Source: Aphodousia faecalis (GTDB taxonomy: Bacteria > Pseudomonadota > Gammaproteobacteria > Burkholderiales > Burkholderiaceae_F). Taken from it: a stretch of DNA of 20,573 bases. Below, in pieces: positions 1-7,054 of this stretch (positions within the stretch are counted from its first letter, which is position 1; the number at the start of each line of letters is the position of its first letter). Under the pieces are notes generated by a model. The model ran no database searches and had not been told where the DNA came from. It worked only from the letters and a program-made list of their open reading frames with translations. The position numbers were made by a program, and so were the translations under genes. The stretch spans positions 1-20,573 of the forward strand of contig DVGM01000018.1 of the NCBI GenBank assembly GCA_018712705.1. Direction: 5' to 3'.

Positions 1-33
1 CTATCCATCCCCGCGCTCACGCACGGGGAATTC
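1..33 (-). CRISPR. Possible terminal CRISPR repeat (type I-E-like), array running off the left edge
   Basis: Read on the minus strand, this stretch goes from GAATTCCCCG to GGGGATGGATAG. It contains an 8-base-pair stem with one mismatch and a 4-base loop. The TTCCCC...GGGGAT layout resembles type I-E repeats, although the stem-loop is about 4 bases longer than in the E. coli type. The DNA on the side where a leader would lie (about 45-150) is AT-rich, which fits a leader next to a first repeat with the array continuing leftwards. Only one copy is visible, so the call cannot be proven here. A plain intergenic palindrome is the alternative. Confidence 0.3.
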
Positions 34-92
34 CGCGGCATCCGTTAAAGCTTTTTTCTATTTTTAAGTAGATTAAACCGTTTTGGGTAGTA

Positions 93-123
93 TTGGGGTT
101 ATTACCAATAAAAATGGTAAAAT
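93..123 (+). promoter_or_regulatory. Candidate promoter for the FadL-family gene leader
   Basis: TAAAAT at 118-123 is preceded by TG one base upstream (115-116), an extended -10 arrangement. The best -35-like hexamer, TTGGGG at 93-98, is weak and 19 bases away. A short dyad, TTACCA (102-107) and TGGTAA (115-120), overlaps the spacer and could be an operator. Transcription would start near 130, upstream of the hairpin at 161-205. This is inferred from motifs only. Confidence 0.4.
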
Positions 124-157
124 TTAGACACAAAAAATCCGCAAAATTCAGTCGTTT

Positions 158-213
158 CGGAAGCGTAAAGGTTTTGTTCTTGCTTGTTCCTAAACCTTTA
201 CGCTTTTGTTTTT
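158..213 (+). terminator. Terminator-shaped hairpin in the leader of the FadL-family gene (possible attenuator or small RNA end)
   Basis: AAGCGTAAAGGTTT at 161-174 is exactly inverted at 192-205, a perfect 14-bp stem. Two G-U pairs and a C-G pair can extend it outward to 158 and 208. The 17-base loop is pyrimidine-rich. The stem is followed by TTTTGTTTTT on the plus strand only. The gap to the ribosome binding site at 229 is too short for a separate promoter, so the downstream gene is probably transcribed through this hairpin. It may act as an attenuator, or end a short RNA of about 80 bases. Confidence 0.65.
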
Positions 214-239
214 AATTTTTCCCATTCTGGAGAGAATTG

Positions 240-1535
240 ATGTCTTTCATGAAAAAGAGTGCTGCTGCGTTGGTGCTGACTGGTGTGGCCGCCGCAACTT
301 CTACGGCCTTGGCTGCCGGTTTCCAATTAACGGAACAATCCTCTTTAGGTGCAGGTCGTGCATACGCCGGTGCCGGTATCGTCGGTGACGATTTGTCTGC
401 TGTTCACTACAACCCCGCTGGTATGACCTTGTTGGAAGGTACGCGTTTCCAAGCCGGTGGCGTGTGGATTGGTTTGAATGCTGACTACAGCAGTGACATT
501 AGCGGTGAATCAGAAAATGGTCGTCTGAAGGGCCAAATGATTCCGGCTGGTTATGTGACGCACCAAGTTAATGACCAAGTTTGGTTGGGTTTTGCCATGA
601 CGGTTCCCTTTGGTATGGGTACGGAATACAGCAAAGATTGGGAAGGAGCTGGCAGAGGAACCAACGCCAAGATTTATACGTTTGATATGAATCCGAGTAT
701 TGCATGGAAGGTAAATGATTTCCTAAGCATCGGTGGTGGTATTTCTGTTCAATATGCGAAAGCGGAATTAGGAATGGGATTATCCCACCCTCAAATGGGC
801 AAAATTGGTCACGGAAAGGTTGAGGCTGACAGTTGGGATTGGGGGTATAACTTTGGATTGATGATTAGTCCGACTGATAAGTTGCGCTTTGGCTTAGCCT
901 ACCGTTCTTCAATTGAGCATGAGGCAGAGGGTGATACAAAATTAAGCGGAATGGCATATCCTTTGAACCAGTTGTTAGAGGGTCAAAATTTAGCAATGAG
1001 CACAACTATTGAGACCCCTGATACGATTATGCTAACAGGTACTTGGGAAGCTACCGATCAACTTCGTTTGTCTGGTTTAATTCGTTGGGCCAACTGGTCA
1101 AAATTTAAGGAATTGAAAATCAAGAACGATTTACCTGTAATGATTGAGACTGGCCTGAAACAAAATGCAGCTATGTTCAAAGAATTAAATATTGAAAATG
1201 ATTGGCAGGATACGTGGCTTTTCTCTATTGGTGCTGACTATAAGATCAATAGTGCCTTCACCGTTCGTGGTGGTATCGCTTACGAAACGAGCCCGATTGA
1301 TGATCAATCCACTCGTATGGCAGTGATTCCTGATACCGATCGTGTGTGGTTCTCTTTGGGTGCCTCGTGGTACGCTACGAAAGATTTGCAATTTGACGTG
1401 GGTGCAACTTACTTGATGGGTGTTGGCGATAAAGATTTGTATAGTAACACCAAGTCTCATGGTGGTAAGAAGATCGGTGAATACGACTCTTTGGATGCCT
1501 ACCTCCTTGGCGTTCAAATGCAATACCGTTTCTAA
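240..1535 (+). CDS. FadL/OMPP1/TodX-family outer membrane transport protein
   Basis: Outer-membrane beta-barrel of the FadL family, which lets hydrophobic compounds such as long-chain fatty acids cross the outer membrane. The product of 431 residues begins with a signal peptide of about 25 residues (MKK..., hydrophobic stretch, TALA then AGF). The mature N-terminus AGFQLTEQSSLGAGRAYAG corresponds to the FadL hatch region. HYNPAGM is the family NPA motif, and the chain ends in an aromatic residue (QYRF), as barrel proteins do. The ATG at 240 is chosen because GGAGAG (229-234) sits 5 bases upstream. A TTG at 237 and an ATG at 249 are alternatives. It stands alone between a leader hairpin and a terminator, so is probably monocistronic. 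The substrate cannot be read from the sequence; related barrels carry aromatics as well as fatty acids. Confidence 0.9.
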   Translation: MSFMKKSAAALVLTGVAAATSTALAAGFQLTEQSSLGAGRAYAGAGIVGDDLSAVHYNPAGMTLLEGTRFQAGGVWIGLNADYSSDISGESENGRLKGQMIPAGYVTHQVNDQVWLGFAMTVPFGMGTEYSKDWEGAGRGTNAKIYTFDMNPSIAWKVNDFLSIGGGISVQYAKAELGMGLSHPQMGKIGHGKVEADSWDWGYNFGLMISPTDKLRFGLAYRSSIEHEAEGDTKLSGMAYPLNQLLEGQNLAMSTTIETPDTIMLTGTWEATDQLRLSGLIRWANWSKFKELKIKNDLPVMIETGLKQNAAMFKELNIENDWQDTWLFSIGADYKINSAFTVRGGIAYETSPIDDQSTRMAVIPDTDRVWFSLGASWYATKDLQFDVGATYLMGVGDKDLYSNTKSHGGKKIGEYDSLDAYLLGVQMQYRF

Positions 1536-1559
1536 TCTGATTTAGATTAAAACACCTAG

Positions 1560-1600
1560 AAAGCCGGTCTCTCATGACATGGGAGACTGGCTTTTCTTTT
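1560..1600 (+). terminator. Rho-independent terminator of the FadL-family gene
   Basis: A stem of about 14 bp pairs 1560-1573 with 1581-1594, including two G-U pairs, around a 7-base loop. It is followed by TTTTCTTTT. It lies 24 bases after the stop codon and ends the transcript before yaeQ. Confidence 0.85.
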
Positions 1601-1644
1601 AGGCGCGTAATAACATAAGGCGCGTTTGATTAAGAGGTAAAAGC

Positions 1645-2199
1645 ATGGCGCTCGGGGCAACGATTTATAAAGCCAATATTGATATTTCAGATGTGGATCG
1701 CGGTTATTACGGCTCGCACCTCTGTACCCTTGCGCGCCATCCGTCCGAAACCGAGGAGCGTTTGGCCATTCGCATGTTGGCTTTTTGCTTATATGTTGGC
1801 GAAACAGATATGCGCTTAGAATTCGGTCGCGGGCTTTCAACAGAAGGAGAACCCGCCCTGTGGGAAATCGATGATACGGGAGCCATTGCCCGTTGGATTG
1901 ACGTAGGTGTGCCCGAAATCAAACAGATTCGAAAAGCGGCCGGTCGCAGTGATGAAGAAATCGTCATTGCCTACGGTGAAGACAGAATCGAGCCTTGGTG
2001 GAAGCAGCATTGCGCTGACATGCGCAAAGTCGATAAGCTCTCGGTGGCTATGCTCAAAGATGCGGAAGTTGCTCAAATGCTACCGCTTATGAGTCGCACG
2101 ATGCATTTGACCGTAACGGTTCAGGACGGAGTGGTTTGGTTATCCGATAGTGTTCATACCGCTCAAGTGCAAATGCATTGGCTTTTGAAGCGGGATTGA
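1645..2199 (+). CDS. yaeQ: YaeQ family protein
   Basis: A 184-residue soluble protein matching YaeQ over its full length (E. coli YaeQ is about 181 residues). Recognisable landmarks are MALGATIYKA at the start, LARHPSETEERLAIRML near residues 29-45, the WIDVGVPE-KQIRKA segment in the middle, and TVQDGVVWLSD near the C-terminus. YaeQ proteins have a PD-(D/E)XK nuclease-like fold. The E. coli gene was reported as affecting RfaH-dependent expression, but its biochemical activity is unknown, so no function is claimed. An AGAGGT ribosome binding site lies about 8 bases before the ATG. It is separated from the FadL-type gene by a terminator and converges on the cyd operon with only two bases between stop codons. 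Confidence 0.93.
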   Translation: MALGATIYKANIDISDVDRGYYGSHLCTLARHPSETEERLAIRMLAFCLYVGETDMRLEFGRGLSTEGEPALWEIDDTGAIARWIDVGVPEIKQIRKAAGRSDEEIVIAYGEDRIEPWWKQHCADMRKVDKLSVAMLKDAEVAQMLPLMSRTMHLTVTVQDGVVWLSDSVHTAQVQMHWLLKRD

Positions 2200-2201
2200 A
2201 A

Positions 2202-2471
2202 TTAGAGCGCGATCATTGTGGCTCCGACGATCATCAGAGGCCAGGCGACAAGTGGAGAGAAAAGAATTTTGAGGGTTTTATTCTCAGGAATAAAGCCAAA
2301 ACCGTGAACGTAAGCAAAGCTCATTCCTAATAAAAGGCATACCAACCAGCCGTGTGGTACGGCATGCATATCAATCGCTACGAGTCTTGGAAAACAAACG
2401 ATAGCCACCGTGACGGCTAAAGCCGCCACGATGGAAATAAAGCGAGTGATAAGAACAACGCCCTTAGCCAT
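2202..2471 (-). CDS. ybgE: cyd operon protein YbgE
   Basis: An 89-residue hydrophobic protein with about three membrane segments (roughly residues 7-27, 40-60 and 67-88). It is the last gene of the cytochrome bd operon. Size, composition and position match the YbgE/Cyd-TMP family (E. coli YbgE is about 97 residues), which travels with cydABX. Its exact role in oxidase assembly or function is not established. The ATG overlaps the stop codon of cydX by one base (TAATG), implying translational coupling. No terminator is visible between its stop codon and the convergent yaeQ. Confidence 0.85.
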   Translation of the reverse strand: MAKGVVLITRFISIVAALAVTVAIVCFPRLVAIDMHAVPHGWLVCLLLGMSFAYVHGFGFIPENKTLKILFSPLVAWPLMIVGATMIAL

Positions 2472-2578
2472 TATTTTTCTTGCGAAGCGTCGTCATTTTT
2501 GAGCTCATACATGGCTGCCATCAAAACAGCGAAGACAATCGCTAAAAGCAACCCGACAAACCAATAAATGTAGAACAT
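2471..2578 (-). CDS. cydX: Cytochrome bd oxidase small subunit CydX
   Basis: A 35-residue single-span membrane peptide between cydB and ybgE. It aligns without gaps to E. coli CydX from memory: Tyr3, Trp6, Gly9, Leu11-Leu12, Ala13, Phe16, Val18, Ala21 and Glu25 coincide. A hydrophobic helix spans about residues 4-23, followed by a charged tail (KNDDASQEK). CydX binds the CydA/CydB core of the bd-type quinol oxidase and stabilises its haem centre. AGGAGT (2590-2585) lies 6 bases before the ATG, starting at the final base of the cydB stop codon. The stop codon overlaps the ybgE start, so cydB, cydX and ybgE are probably coupled. Confidence 0.93.
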   Translation of the reverse strand: MFYIYWFVGLLLAIVFAVLMAAMYELKNDDASQEK

Positions 2579-2589
2579 AGAGTTACTCC

Positions 2590-3726
2590 TTAATAAAGCG
2601 ACTTGTCGTTTTCTTTAATGTATTGAGCCGTAAGTTTCCCGCTCATCACCTTGTAAGCCCATCCTGTGTAGATCAAAACGATCGGCAGGAAAATAAGCGT
2701 CACAATAAACATCACCTGTAAAGTGAGCTGAGAGCTTGTGCAGTCCCACATGGTGAGCGAAGAGACCGGATGGCTCGAAGACGGCAGAATAAACGGGAAC
2801 ATGGCGATTAACGGTGTGAGCACAATACAAAGAATGCTCACGGCGCTAGCCAAAACCGCTGAAAGCGGACGCCAGACGTATTCACACAAAACCCCAATTA
2901 ACGCGGCAGCAATGCCCAAGACAGGAACGACAAAGAGCACGGGATAATTGAAGAAATTCGTAAACCATGCGCCATCGCTTACTTGTACGCTCTTTAAAAG
3001 GGGATTGGCAACGCCCGCGGGATTGATGTCGGTTGCAACATAACCTTGAATGCCGAAGTAAACCCAGATGCCGCCTAAAGCAAACAACACCGCTGTCGCC
3101 GTTCCGGCCATCAGACCGACTTTACGGGCACGAGCTTGCAGTTGTCCGGTTGTGCGAAGGATCAAATAGTTGGCGCCATGGAAAATGATCATGGCAATGG
3201 AAACCACGCCGCACAAAAGGGCAAAGGGATTCAAAAGGGCCCAAAAGCTTCCGGTGTAGGTCGAGCGCAATGTTTCATCAAAATGAAACGGCACGCCTTG
3301 GAGCATATTGCCAAAGGCCACGCCAAAAATGATGGGCGGCACGAAACTGCCGATAAACAAGGCCCAGTCCCAAGAGGTACGCCATTTTTCGGCGGGCACC
3401 CGACTCCTGTAGTCAAAGGCTACCGGACGCAAAATAAGGGCGGCAAGCACGATAAAAAGCGCCCAGTAAAGGCCGGAGAAAGCCGTGGCGTAAACGAGCG
3501 GCCAAGCGGCGAAGATGGCGCCGCCCCCGGTTAAAAGCCAGACTTGGTTGCCGTCCCAGTGGGGAGCAACCGTATTAATCATCACGCGGCGTTCGGTGTC
3601 GTTTTTACCCAAGAAGGGCAAAAGCGACCCCACCCCCATGTCTTGGCCGTCCATAACGGCAAAGCCAACCAAAAGGACACCAACGAAAAGCCACCAGACA
3701 AGTTTCAGGATTTCATAATCGATCAT
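2590..3726 (-). CDS. cydB: Cytochrome bd ubiquinol oxidase subunit II
   Basis: Subunit II of the cytochrome bd quinol:oxygen oxidoreductase, an integral inner-membrane protein. The 378 residues equal the usual length (E. coli 379). The N-terminal segment carries the family signature MDGQDMGVG (residues 25-33), followed by VAPHWDGNQVWLLTGGGA and RPVAFDYRS. There are about eight or nine hydrophobic helices. The ATG is preceded by AAGGAG, which doubles as the last two codons of cydA (Lys-Glu) just before its stop. The intergenic gap is 6 bases. It pairs with CydA in the same transcript to form the oxidase that works at low oxygen tension without pumping protons. Confidence 0.97.
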   Translation of the reverse strand: MIDYEILKLVWWLFVGVLLVGFAVMDGQDMGVGSLLPFLGKNDTERRVMINTVAPHWDGNQVWLLTGGGAIFAAWPLVYATAFSGLYWALFIVLAALILRPVAFDYRSRVPAEKWRTSWDWALFIGSFVPPIIFGVAFGNMLQGVPFHFDETLRSTYTGSFWALLNPFALLCGVVSIAMIIFHGANYLILRTTGQLQARARKVGLMAGTATAVLFALGGIWVYFGIQGYVATDINPAGVANPLLKSVQVSDGAWFTNFFNYPVLFVVPVLGIAAALIGVLCEYVWRPLSAVLASAVSILCIVLTPLIAMFPFILPSSSHPVSSLTMWDCTSSQLTLQVMFIVTLIFLPIVLIYTGWAYKVMSGKLTAQYIKENDKSLY

Positions 3727-3732
3727 GATGCT

Positions 3733-5301
3733 TTACTCCTTGTCATTTAAACGGTTGCGTTCGAAGAAATAACGGCCGGTACCTAAGAAACTCGGACCGG
3801 TCTTAATCAGTTTGATCATGAGCCACATTTCCACAGCCAAAAGGGCGGAATACAGAAGGACAAAACCGATAAGCGAGCCCATGACACTTCCGACAGACAA
3901 CGTGGAAGTGGAAAGGTGCACGGGGAGAATTTCATAAATACTCCATGGTTGACGGCCGTATTCAGCCACCATCCAACCCAATTCACAGGCAATCCACGGT
4001 AAGGGCAGAGCTAAAAAGCTTGCCTTTAAAAGCCAACGGCGGGAGGTGATCAAATCCTTGGCGGAATAGTAAAGACCGAAGGCAAAAACCAACAAAAGCG
4101 CAATACCGCAGCCCACCATGGCTCTGAAGCTCCAGAACATGATGTTGACGCCGGGAATGGTGTCTTGCGCGGCTTGAGCAATCATTTCAGGCGTGGCGCG
4201 AGACGGATCTTCTGTGTATTTGCGCAAAAGCATTCCGTAGCCCAAATCATCTTTAACGGCACTAAATTGCTCACGCAAGGCGGCGTTATCAGGGTCTTTT
4301 CGCAAAGCCGTCAGCGTTTGCATGGCCACAATACCGTTTTGGATGCGTTGGGTATTTTGTTCAATCAAATCCTTAATGCCGGGAATCGGCGTATCAAGGG
4401 AGCGCGTGGCAATGATGCCAAAGAGCCAGGGGATTTCAACATTGGCTCGGGTGACTTGGTTTTCTTCATCAGGAAGACCGAAAATCGTCATCGGAGCCGG
4501 AGCGGGAACCGTTTCCCAGGCGGCTTCCATCGCAGCCATCTTGGCCGGTTGATCTTTGGCTACAAGGTAACCTGATTCATCACCTAAGTGAATGGTGAAA
4601 ATCGAGACGATCAAGCCAAAAGCAGCGGCGACTCGGAAGGAGCGTTTAGCAAATCCCAAATCACGGCCTTTGAGCATGTACCAAGCCGACACGGCTAAAA
4701 CAAAAAGCGCGCCGGTGACATAACCCGCGGCAATTGTGTGACCAAATTTAGCCTGGGCCCAAGGACTTAAAATCACGTCAAAGAAATTGGTCATTTCCAT
4801 GCGCATGGTTTCAAAATTAAAGTCCGAGCCGACTGGATATTGCATCCAGGCATTGGCGATCAAAATCCACAAGGCTGAGAGATTGGAACCCAGGGCCATG
4901 AAAATCGTCACAATAAGGTGAGTGGATTTTTTAAGACGCTTCCAGCCAAAGAAAAAGAGCCCGATGAAGGTAGATTCCAAGAAGAATGCCATAAGGCCTT
5001 CAATGGCAAGCGGGGCGCCGAAAATGTCGCCGACATAGTGCGAGTAGTAGGCCCAGTTTGTGCCAAATTGGAATTCCATCGTGATACCGGTAGCAACCCC
5101 CAGCGCGAAATTGACGCCAAAAAGTTTGCCCCAGAATTTTGTCATGTCTTTGTAGACTTCTTTTCCGGTTACCACGTAGCAGGCTTCCATGACGACCAGC
5201 ATGAACGAAAGCCCGAGCGTGAGCGGCACGAAAATGAAGTGATACATGGAGGTCAGTGCAAACTGCCACCGTGAAAGATCAACTAATTCGGTCGAAATCA
5301 T
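3733..5301 (-). CDS. cydA: Cytochrome bd ubiquinol oxidase subunit I
   Basis: Haem-bearing subunit of cytochrome bd oxidase, which oxidises quinol and reduces oxygen to water. At 522 residues it is the same size as E. coli CydA and has the long Q-loop form: GDESGYLVAKDQPAKMAAMEAAW and onward, about residues 240-380. His21 (MYHFIF) and His188 (KFGHTIAAGY) correspond to the E. coli haem ligands His19 and His186. Glu101 and Glu109 (EGLMAFFLEST) match the conserved proton-channel acids. SFRAMVG carries the b558 methionine ligand, and GWMVAEYGRQPW is the quinol-site signature. An AAGG sits about 8 bases before the ATG. It is second in the operon, 34 bases after cydP. Confidence 0.97.
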   Translation of the reverse strand: MISTELVDLSRWQFALTSMYHFIFVPLTLGLSFMLVVMEACYVVTGKEVYKDMTKFWGKLFGVNFALGVATGITMEFQFGTNWAYYSHYVGDIFGAPLAIEGLMAFFLESTFIGLFFFGWKRLKKSTHLIVTIFMALGSNLSALWILIANAWMQYPVGSDFNFETMRMEMTNFFDVILSPWAQAKFGHTIAAGYVTGALFVLAVSAWYMLKGRDLGFAKRSFRVAAAFGLIVSIFTIHLGDESGYLVAKDQPAKMAAMEAAWETVPAPAPMTIFGLPDEENQVTRANVEIPWLFGIIATRSLDTPIPGIKDLIEQNTQRIQNGIVAMQTLTALRKDPDNAALREQFSAVKDDLGYGMLLRKYTEDPSRATPEMIAQAAQDTIPGVNIMFWSFRAMVGCGIALLLVFAFGLYYSAKDLITSRRWLLKASFLALPLPWIACELGWMVAEYGRQPWSIYEILPVHLSTSTLSVGSVMGSLIGFVLLYSALLAVEMWLMIKLIKTGPSFLGTGRYFFERNRLNDKE

Positions 5302-5335
5302 AAAAAGAACCTTTTGAAGAGATTAACTGCGGCAG

Positions 5336-5554
5336 TTAGGGGGATTTATTCTTTTCTGCCACAGAGGAGACTGGAGCGGTGTCGGCCAAAAGCGCCTGTC
5401 CGACAGACTGCGGGTCGATCTCTACCCGTTTGTCTGAACCGAAAAAAAGATAGCCTAAACAAGCAATTACGGCAATTTTGCACGCTAAAGTTACAGCGAC
5501 TTTAACGGTCAATTGTCGGTCATTACGGGAAGCGTTGTTTTTCGAATCAGACAT
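5336..5554 (-). CDS. cydP: Cytochrome oxidase putative small subunit CydP
   Basis: A 72-residue protein at the head of the cyd operon. A charged N-terminus (NDRQLTVK) is followed by one membrane helix (about residues 16-38, ending YLFF) and a short tail with RVEIDPQSVGQALL. This layout matches the betaproteobacterial CydP family, small proteins encoded immediately before cydA and named as putative oxidase subunits. The ATG at 5554 is preferred over an in-frame TTG at 5605, because the latter coincides with a -35-like hexamer and would place the promoter inside the gene. The ribosome binding site at 5554 is weak. The family assignment is from pattern and position; a role in oxidase stability is inferred. 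Confidence 0.78.
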   Translation of the reverse strand: MSDSKNNASRNDRQLTVKVAVTLACKIAVIACLGYLFFGSDKRVEIDPQSVGQALLADTAPVSSVAEKNKSP

Positions 5555-5575
5555 AATCAGACGTAAGGATACTGA

Positions 5576-5605
5576 CTGATACAAAATTTGGATAGAGTCT
5601 TTCAA
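5576..5605 (-). promoter_or_regulatory. Candidate promoter of the cydPABX-ybgE operon
   Basis: On the minus strand TTGAAA (5605-5600, 5 of 6 to consensus) is followed after 18 bases by TATCAG (5581-5576, 4 of 6). A start near 5570 would give a leader of roughly 15-20 bases before the cydP ATG. It lies just downstream of the terminator of the preceding gene. I looked for an FNR/ANR-type TTGAT-N4-ATCAA box around it and saw none. Confidence 0.45.
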
Positions 5606-5625
5606 TAAAAGCTATGAGGACGATT

Positions 5626-5653
5626 GAAAAAAGCGAGCCGTAAAGACTCGCTT
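5626..5653 (-). terminator. Rho-independent terminator of the DUF1801 gene
   Basis: On the minus strand AAGCGAG (5653-5647) pairs with CTCGCTT (5637-5631) around a 9-base loop and continues into a run of six T (5632-5627). It lies about 25 bases after the stop of the DUF1801 gene and separates it from the cyd operon on the same strand. Confidence 0.85.
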
Positions 5654-5677
5654 ATCGTTGCTCTGAGATCAGAAGGC

Positions 5678-6178
5678 TTATTTTTTCGCCTTTTTCGTAT
5701 CATCAATAATTTCGATGACATCTTCCTCTCGGCTCTTCATAGAGATGCGCACAACGGGCGGCGGAGCTTTAGCATCCTCTTCAGTTACCCCCCAGATGGC
5801 GAGCATCTGACCCTGAGTCGGCACTTCACCCTGAGCCACGCGGCTGCGGCGGGCGGTCACCGAGTCTCGAACAATCTTTTCAATGTTATCGAGCGGAATA
5901 CGATTCAAATCGTTAAACAAAATGCTGCGGTGTTCCATGTCCACCTGAAGTTTGTCCTTGAAGGCTTCAATCACGGACTCTTCGGCGACATATAACGTCA
6001 TGGATTTCTCACCGGACTCCAGCGCAAAAAGCGGCCCCTGAAGTTCATAGAAGGCCAGGGCATGGCGCATGCTTTCCCTTACACCCCGTGCCGAACGACG
6101 AATAAGGCTGCAGATTTTCGCCATCGCTACTCGGCGATCAGGCGGCAGGTTTTGCAGGTAATCACCAACTGTCGACAT
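5678..6178 (-). CDS. DUF1801 (YdhG-like) domain protein
   Basis: A 166-residue soluble protein. Residues 1-110 follow the DUF1801/YdhG pattern: a Val-x-x-Tyr-Leu start (VGDYLQNLPPDRR), a MRHALAFYELQGPLFAL strand region, SMTLYV, and ILFNDLNRIPLDNIEKIVRDSV near residues 85-106. The C-terminal 55 residues (TARRSRV... to a Lys/Asp-rich end, IIDDTKKAKK) look less ordered and are an extension over the core domain. The family's function is poorly defined; some members are annotated as iron chaperone-like by similarity. No signal peptide or membrane segment is present. AGGGGA lies about 7 bases before the ATG. It is probably monocistronic, with its own terminator. Confidence 0.7.
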   Translation of the reverse strand: MSTVGDYLQNLPPDRRVAMAKICSLIRRSARGVRESMRHALAFYELQGPLFALESGEKSMTLYVAEESVIEAFKDKLQVDMEHRSILFNDLNRIPLDNIEKIVRDSVTARRSRVAQGEVPTQGQMLAIWGVTEEDAKAPPPVVRISMKSREEDVIEIIDDTKKAKK

Positions 6179-6286
6179 GAAAAAATCCCCTAAAAAACTG
6201 GGAAAAACAAGCCCCTAATTTTACACGGATTTTCCCTGTTCCTCCAGTCCCTTTAGAAATTTTCTGAGTATTTCTCGGTACTTGCG

Positions 6287-6787
6287 TTATCGCCAGAAGA
6301 TGAATTCGGCTTCAAACGGGACTTTATTGAGTTTGCCTTCGCGTGCGGGTGTGCATTTGGCTTGAGGGATCCCGCCCTTGGCGTTTAATCGCTGAATGTA
6401 GCGAACACCTAAGAATGCACCGCGGTTGGCAGGAGAAGTAACGGTAAAGAGGGCATCGGCGAGATTTTTGCCGTCTCCCGGTTTAATGCTTGTGATGCGG
6501 GAAGAGGCGATTTTCGAACCATCGTTATGAACGAATGAAAAACGATAGCCGTGTTTGGCTACGGCCTGACCGTTTACCGGATTAAAAAGATAGGCGTTGG
6601 GGGCTTCAAAGCGCCAAAACCAACCCTTCATGTCATGCACGCAACGGAAAACCTGTTCACCGGAAGCATCCAAACGCATCACCGCGTGAGTATTTTCCGG
6701 AGGGGTGACAGTGGGCTCTTGAAACGAAGCGCAGGCGCTTAAAAGTAAAGGTACTGCACACAAAGTCAATCGCCTCAGTAAATGCAT
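6287..6787 (-). CDS. DUF3455 domain-containing lipoprotein
   Basis: A 166-residue secreted lipoprotein. The N-terminus is a lipoprotein signal peptide (MHLLRRLTLCAVPLLLSAC) with the lipobox LSAC and the acylated cysteine at residue 19. The mature part resembles DUF3455: a VFRCVHDMKGWFWRFEAPNAYLFN stretch (Gln-x-Tyr-x-Cys...W-x-F-x-A-P in the family), a DGSK segment, then YIQRLNAKGGIPQAKC and a VPFEAEFIFWR end, all typical of that domain. Two cysteines (in VFRCV and AKCTP) could form a disulfide. The family has no established function. GGAG lies 6 bases before the ATG. No partner gene is adjacent: downstream is the DUF1801 gene on the same strand, 108 bases away. Confidence 0.8.
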   Translation of the reverse strand: MHLLRRLTLCAVPLLLSACASFQEPTVTPPENTHAVMRLDASGEQVFRCVHDMKGWFWRFEAPNAYLFNPVNGQAVAKHGYRFSFVHNDGSKIASSRITSIKPGDGKNLADALFTVTSPANRGAFLGVRYIQRLNAKGGIPQAKCTPAREGKLNKVPFEAEFIFWR

Positions 6788-7054
6788 GACAAACTCCGAT
6801 TGAGAAAAAAATTTAGCAGAAAGGATACAGAAAATCTTTCCGTTCGTTTGAACATTCTAAAGCCAAAAATTTTTTCTAAAATGACAAACTAGAAATTTAT
6901 TGGGTGTGTTAATTGGGCAATTTTGGATATTTTATTTGAAATAATAAGTAAAAACACTGATAACTGAGCAAAACACTTTAATGGTTTTAGCGCCGTTGCC
7001 GCAGAAAGATGTTATGGTACTCATTCCGTTTTAATTTGTAGGGTGGATGTACTT

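Noticed and set aside
3136..3534. 132-codon frame opposite cydB, and others opposite cydA, iadA and argS
   Set aside because: They lie antisense to well-recognised genes with full-length homology, and their composition is that of a shadow frame.
6788..7054. AT-rich stretch upstream of sstT, considered for a riboswitch
   Set aside because: I could find no stable conserved stem or known aptamer motif. Only promoter-like AT-rich sequence and a weak extended -10 (TGTTATGGT) were seen.
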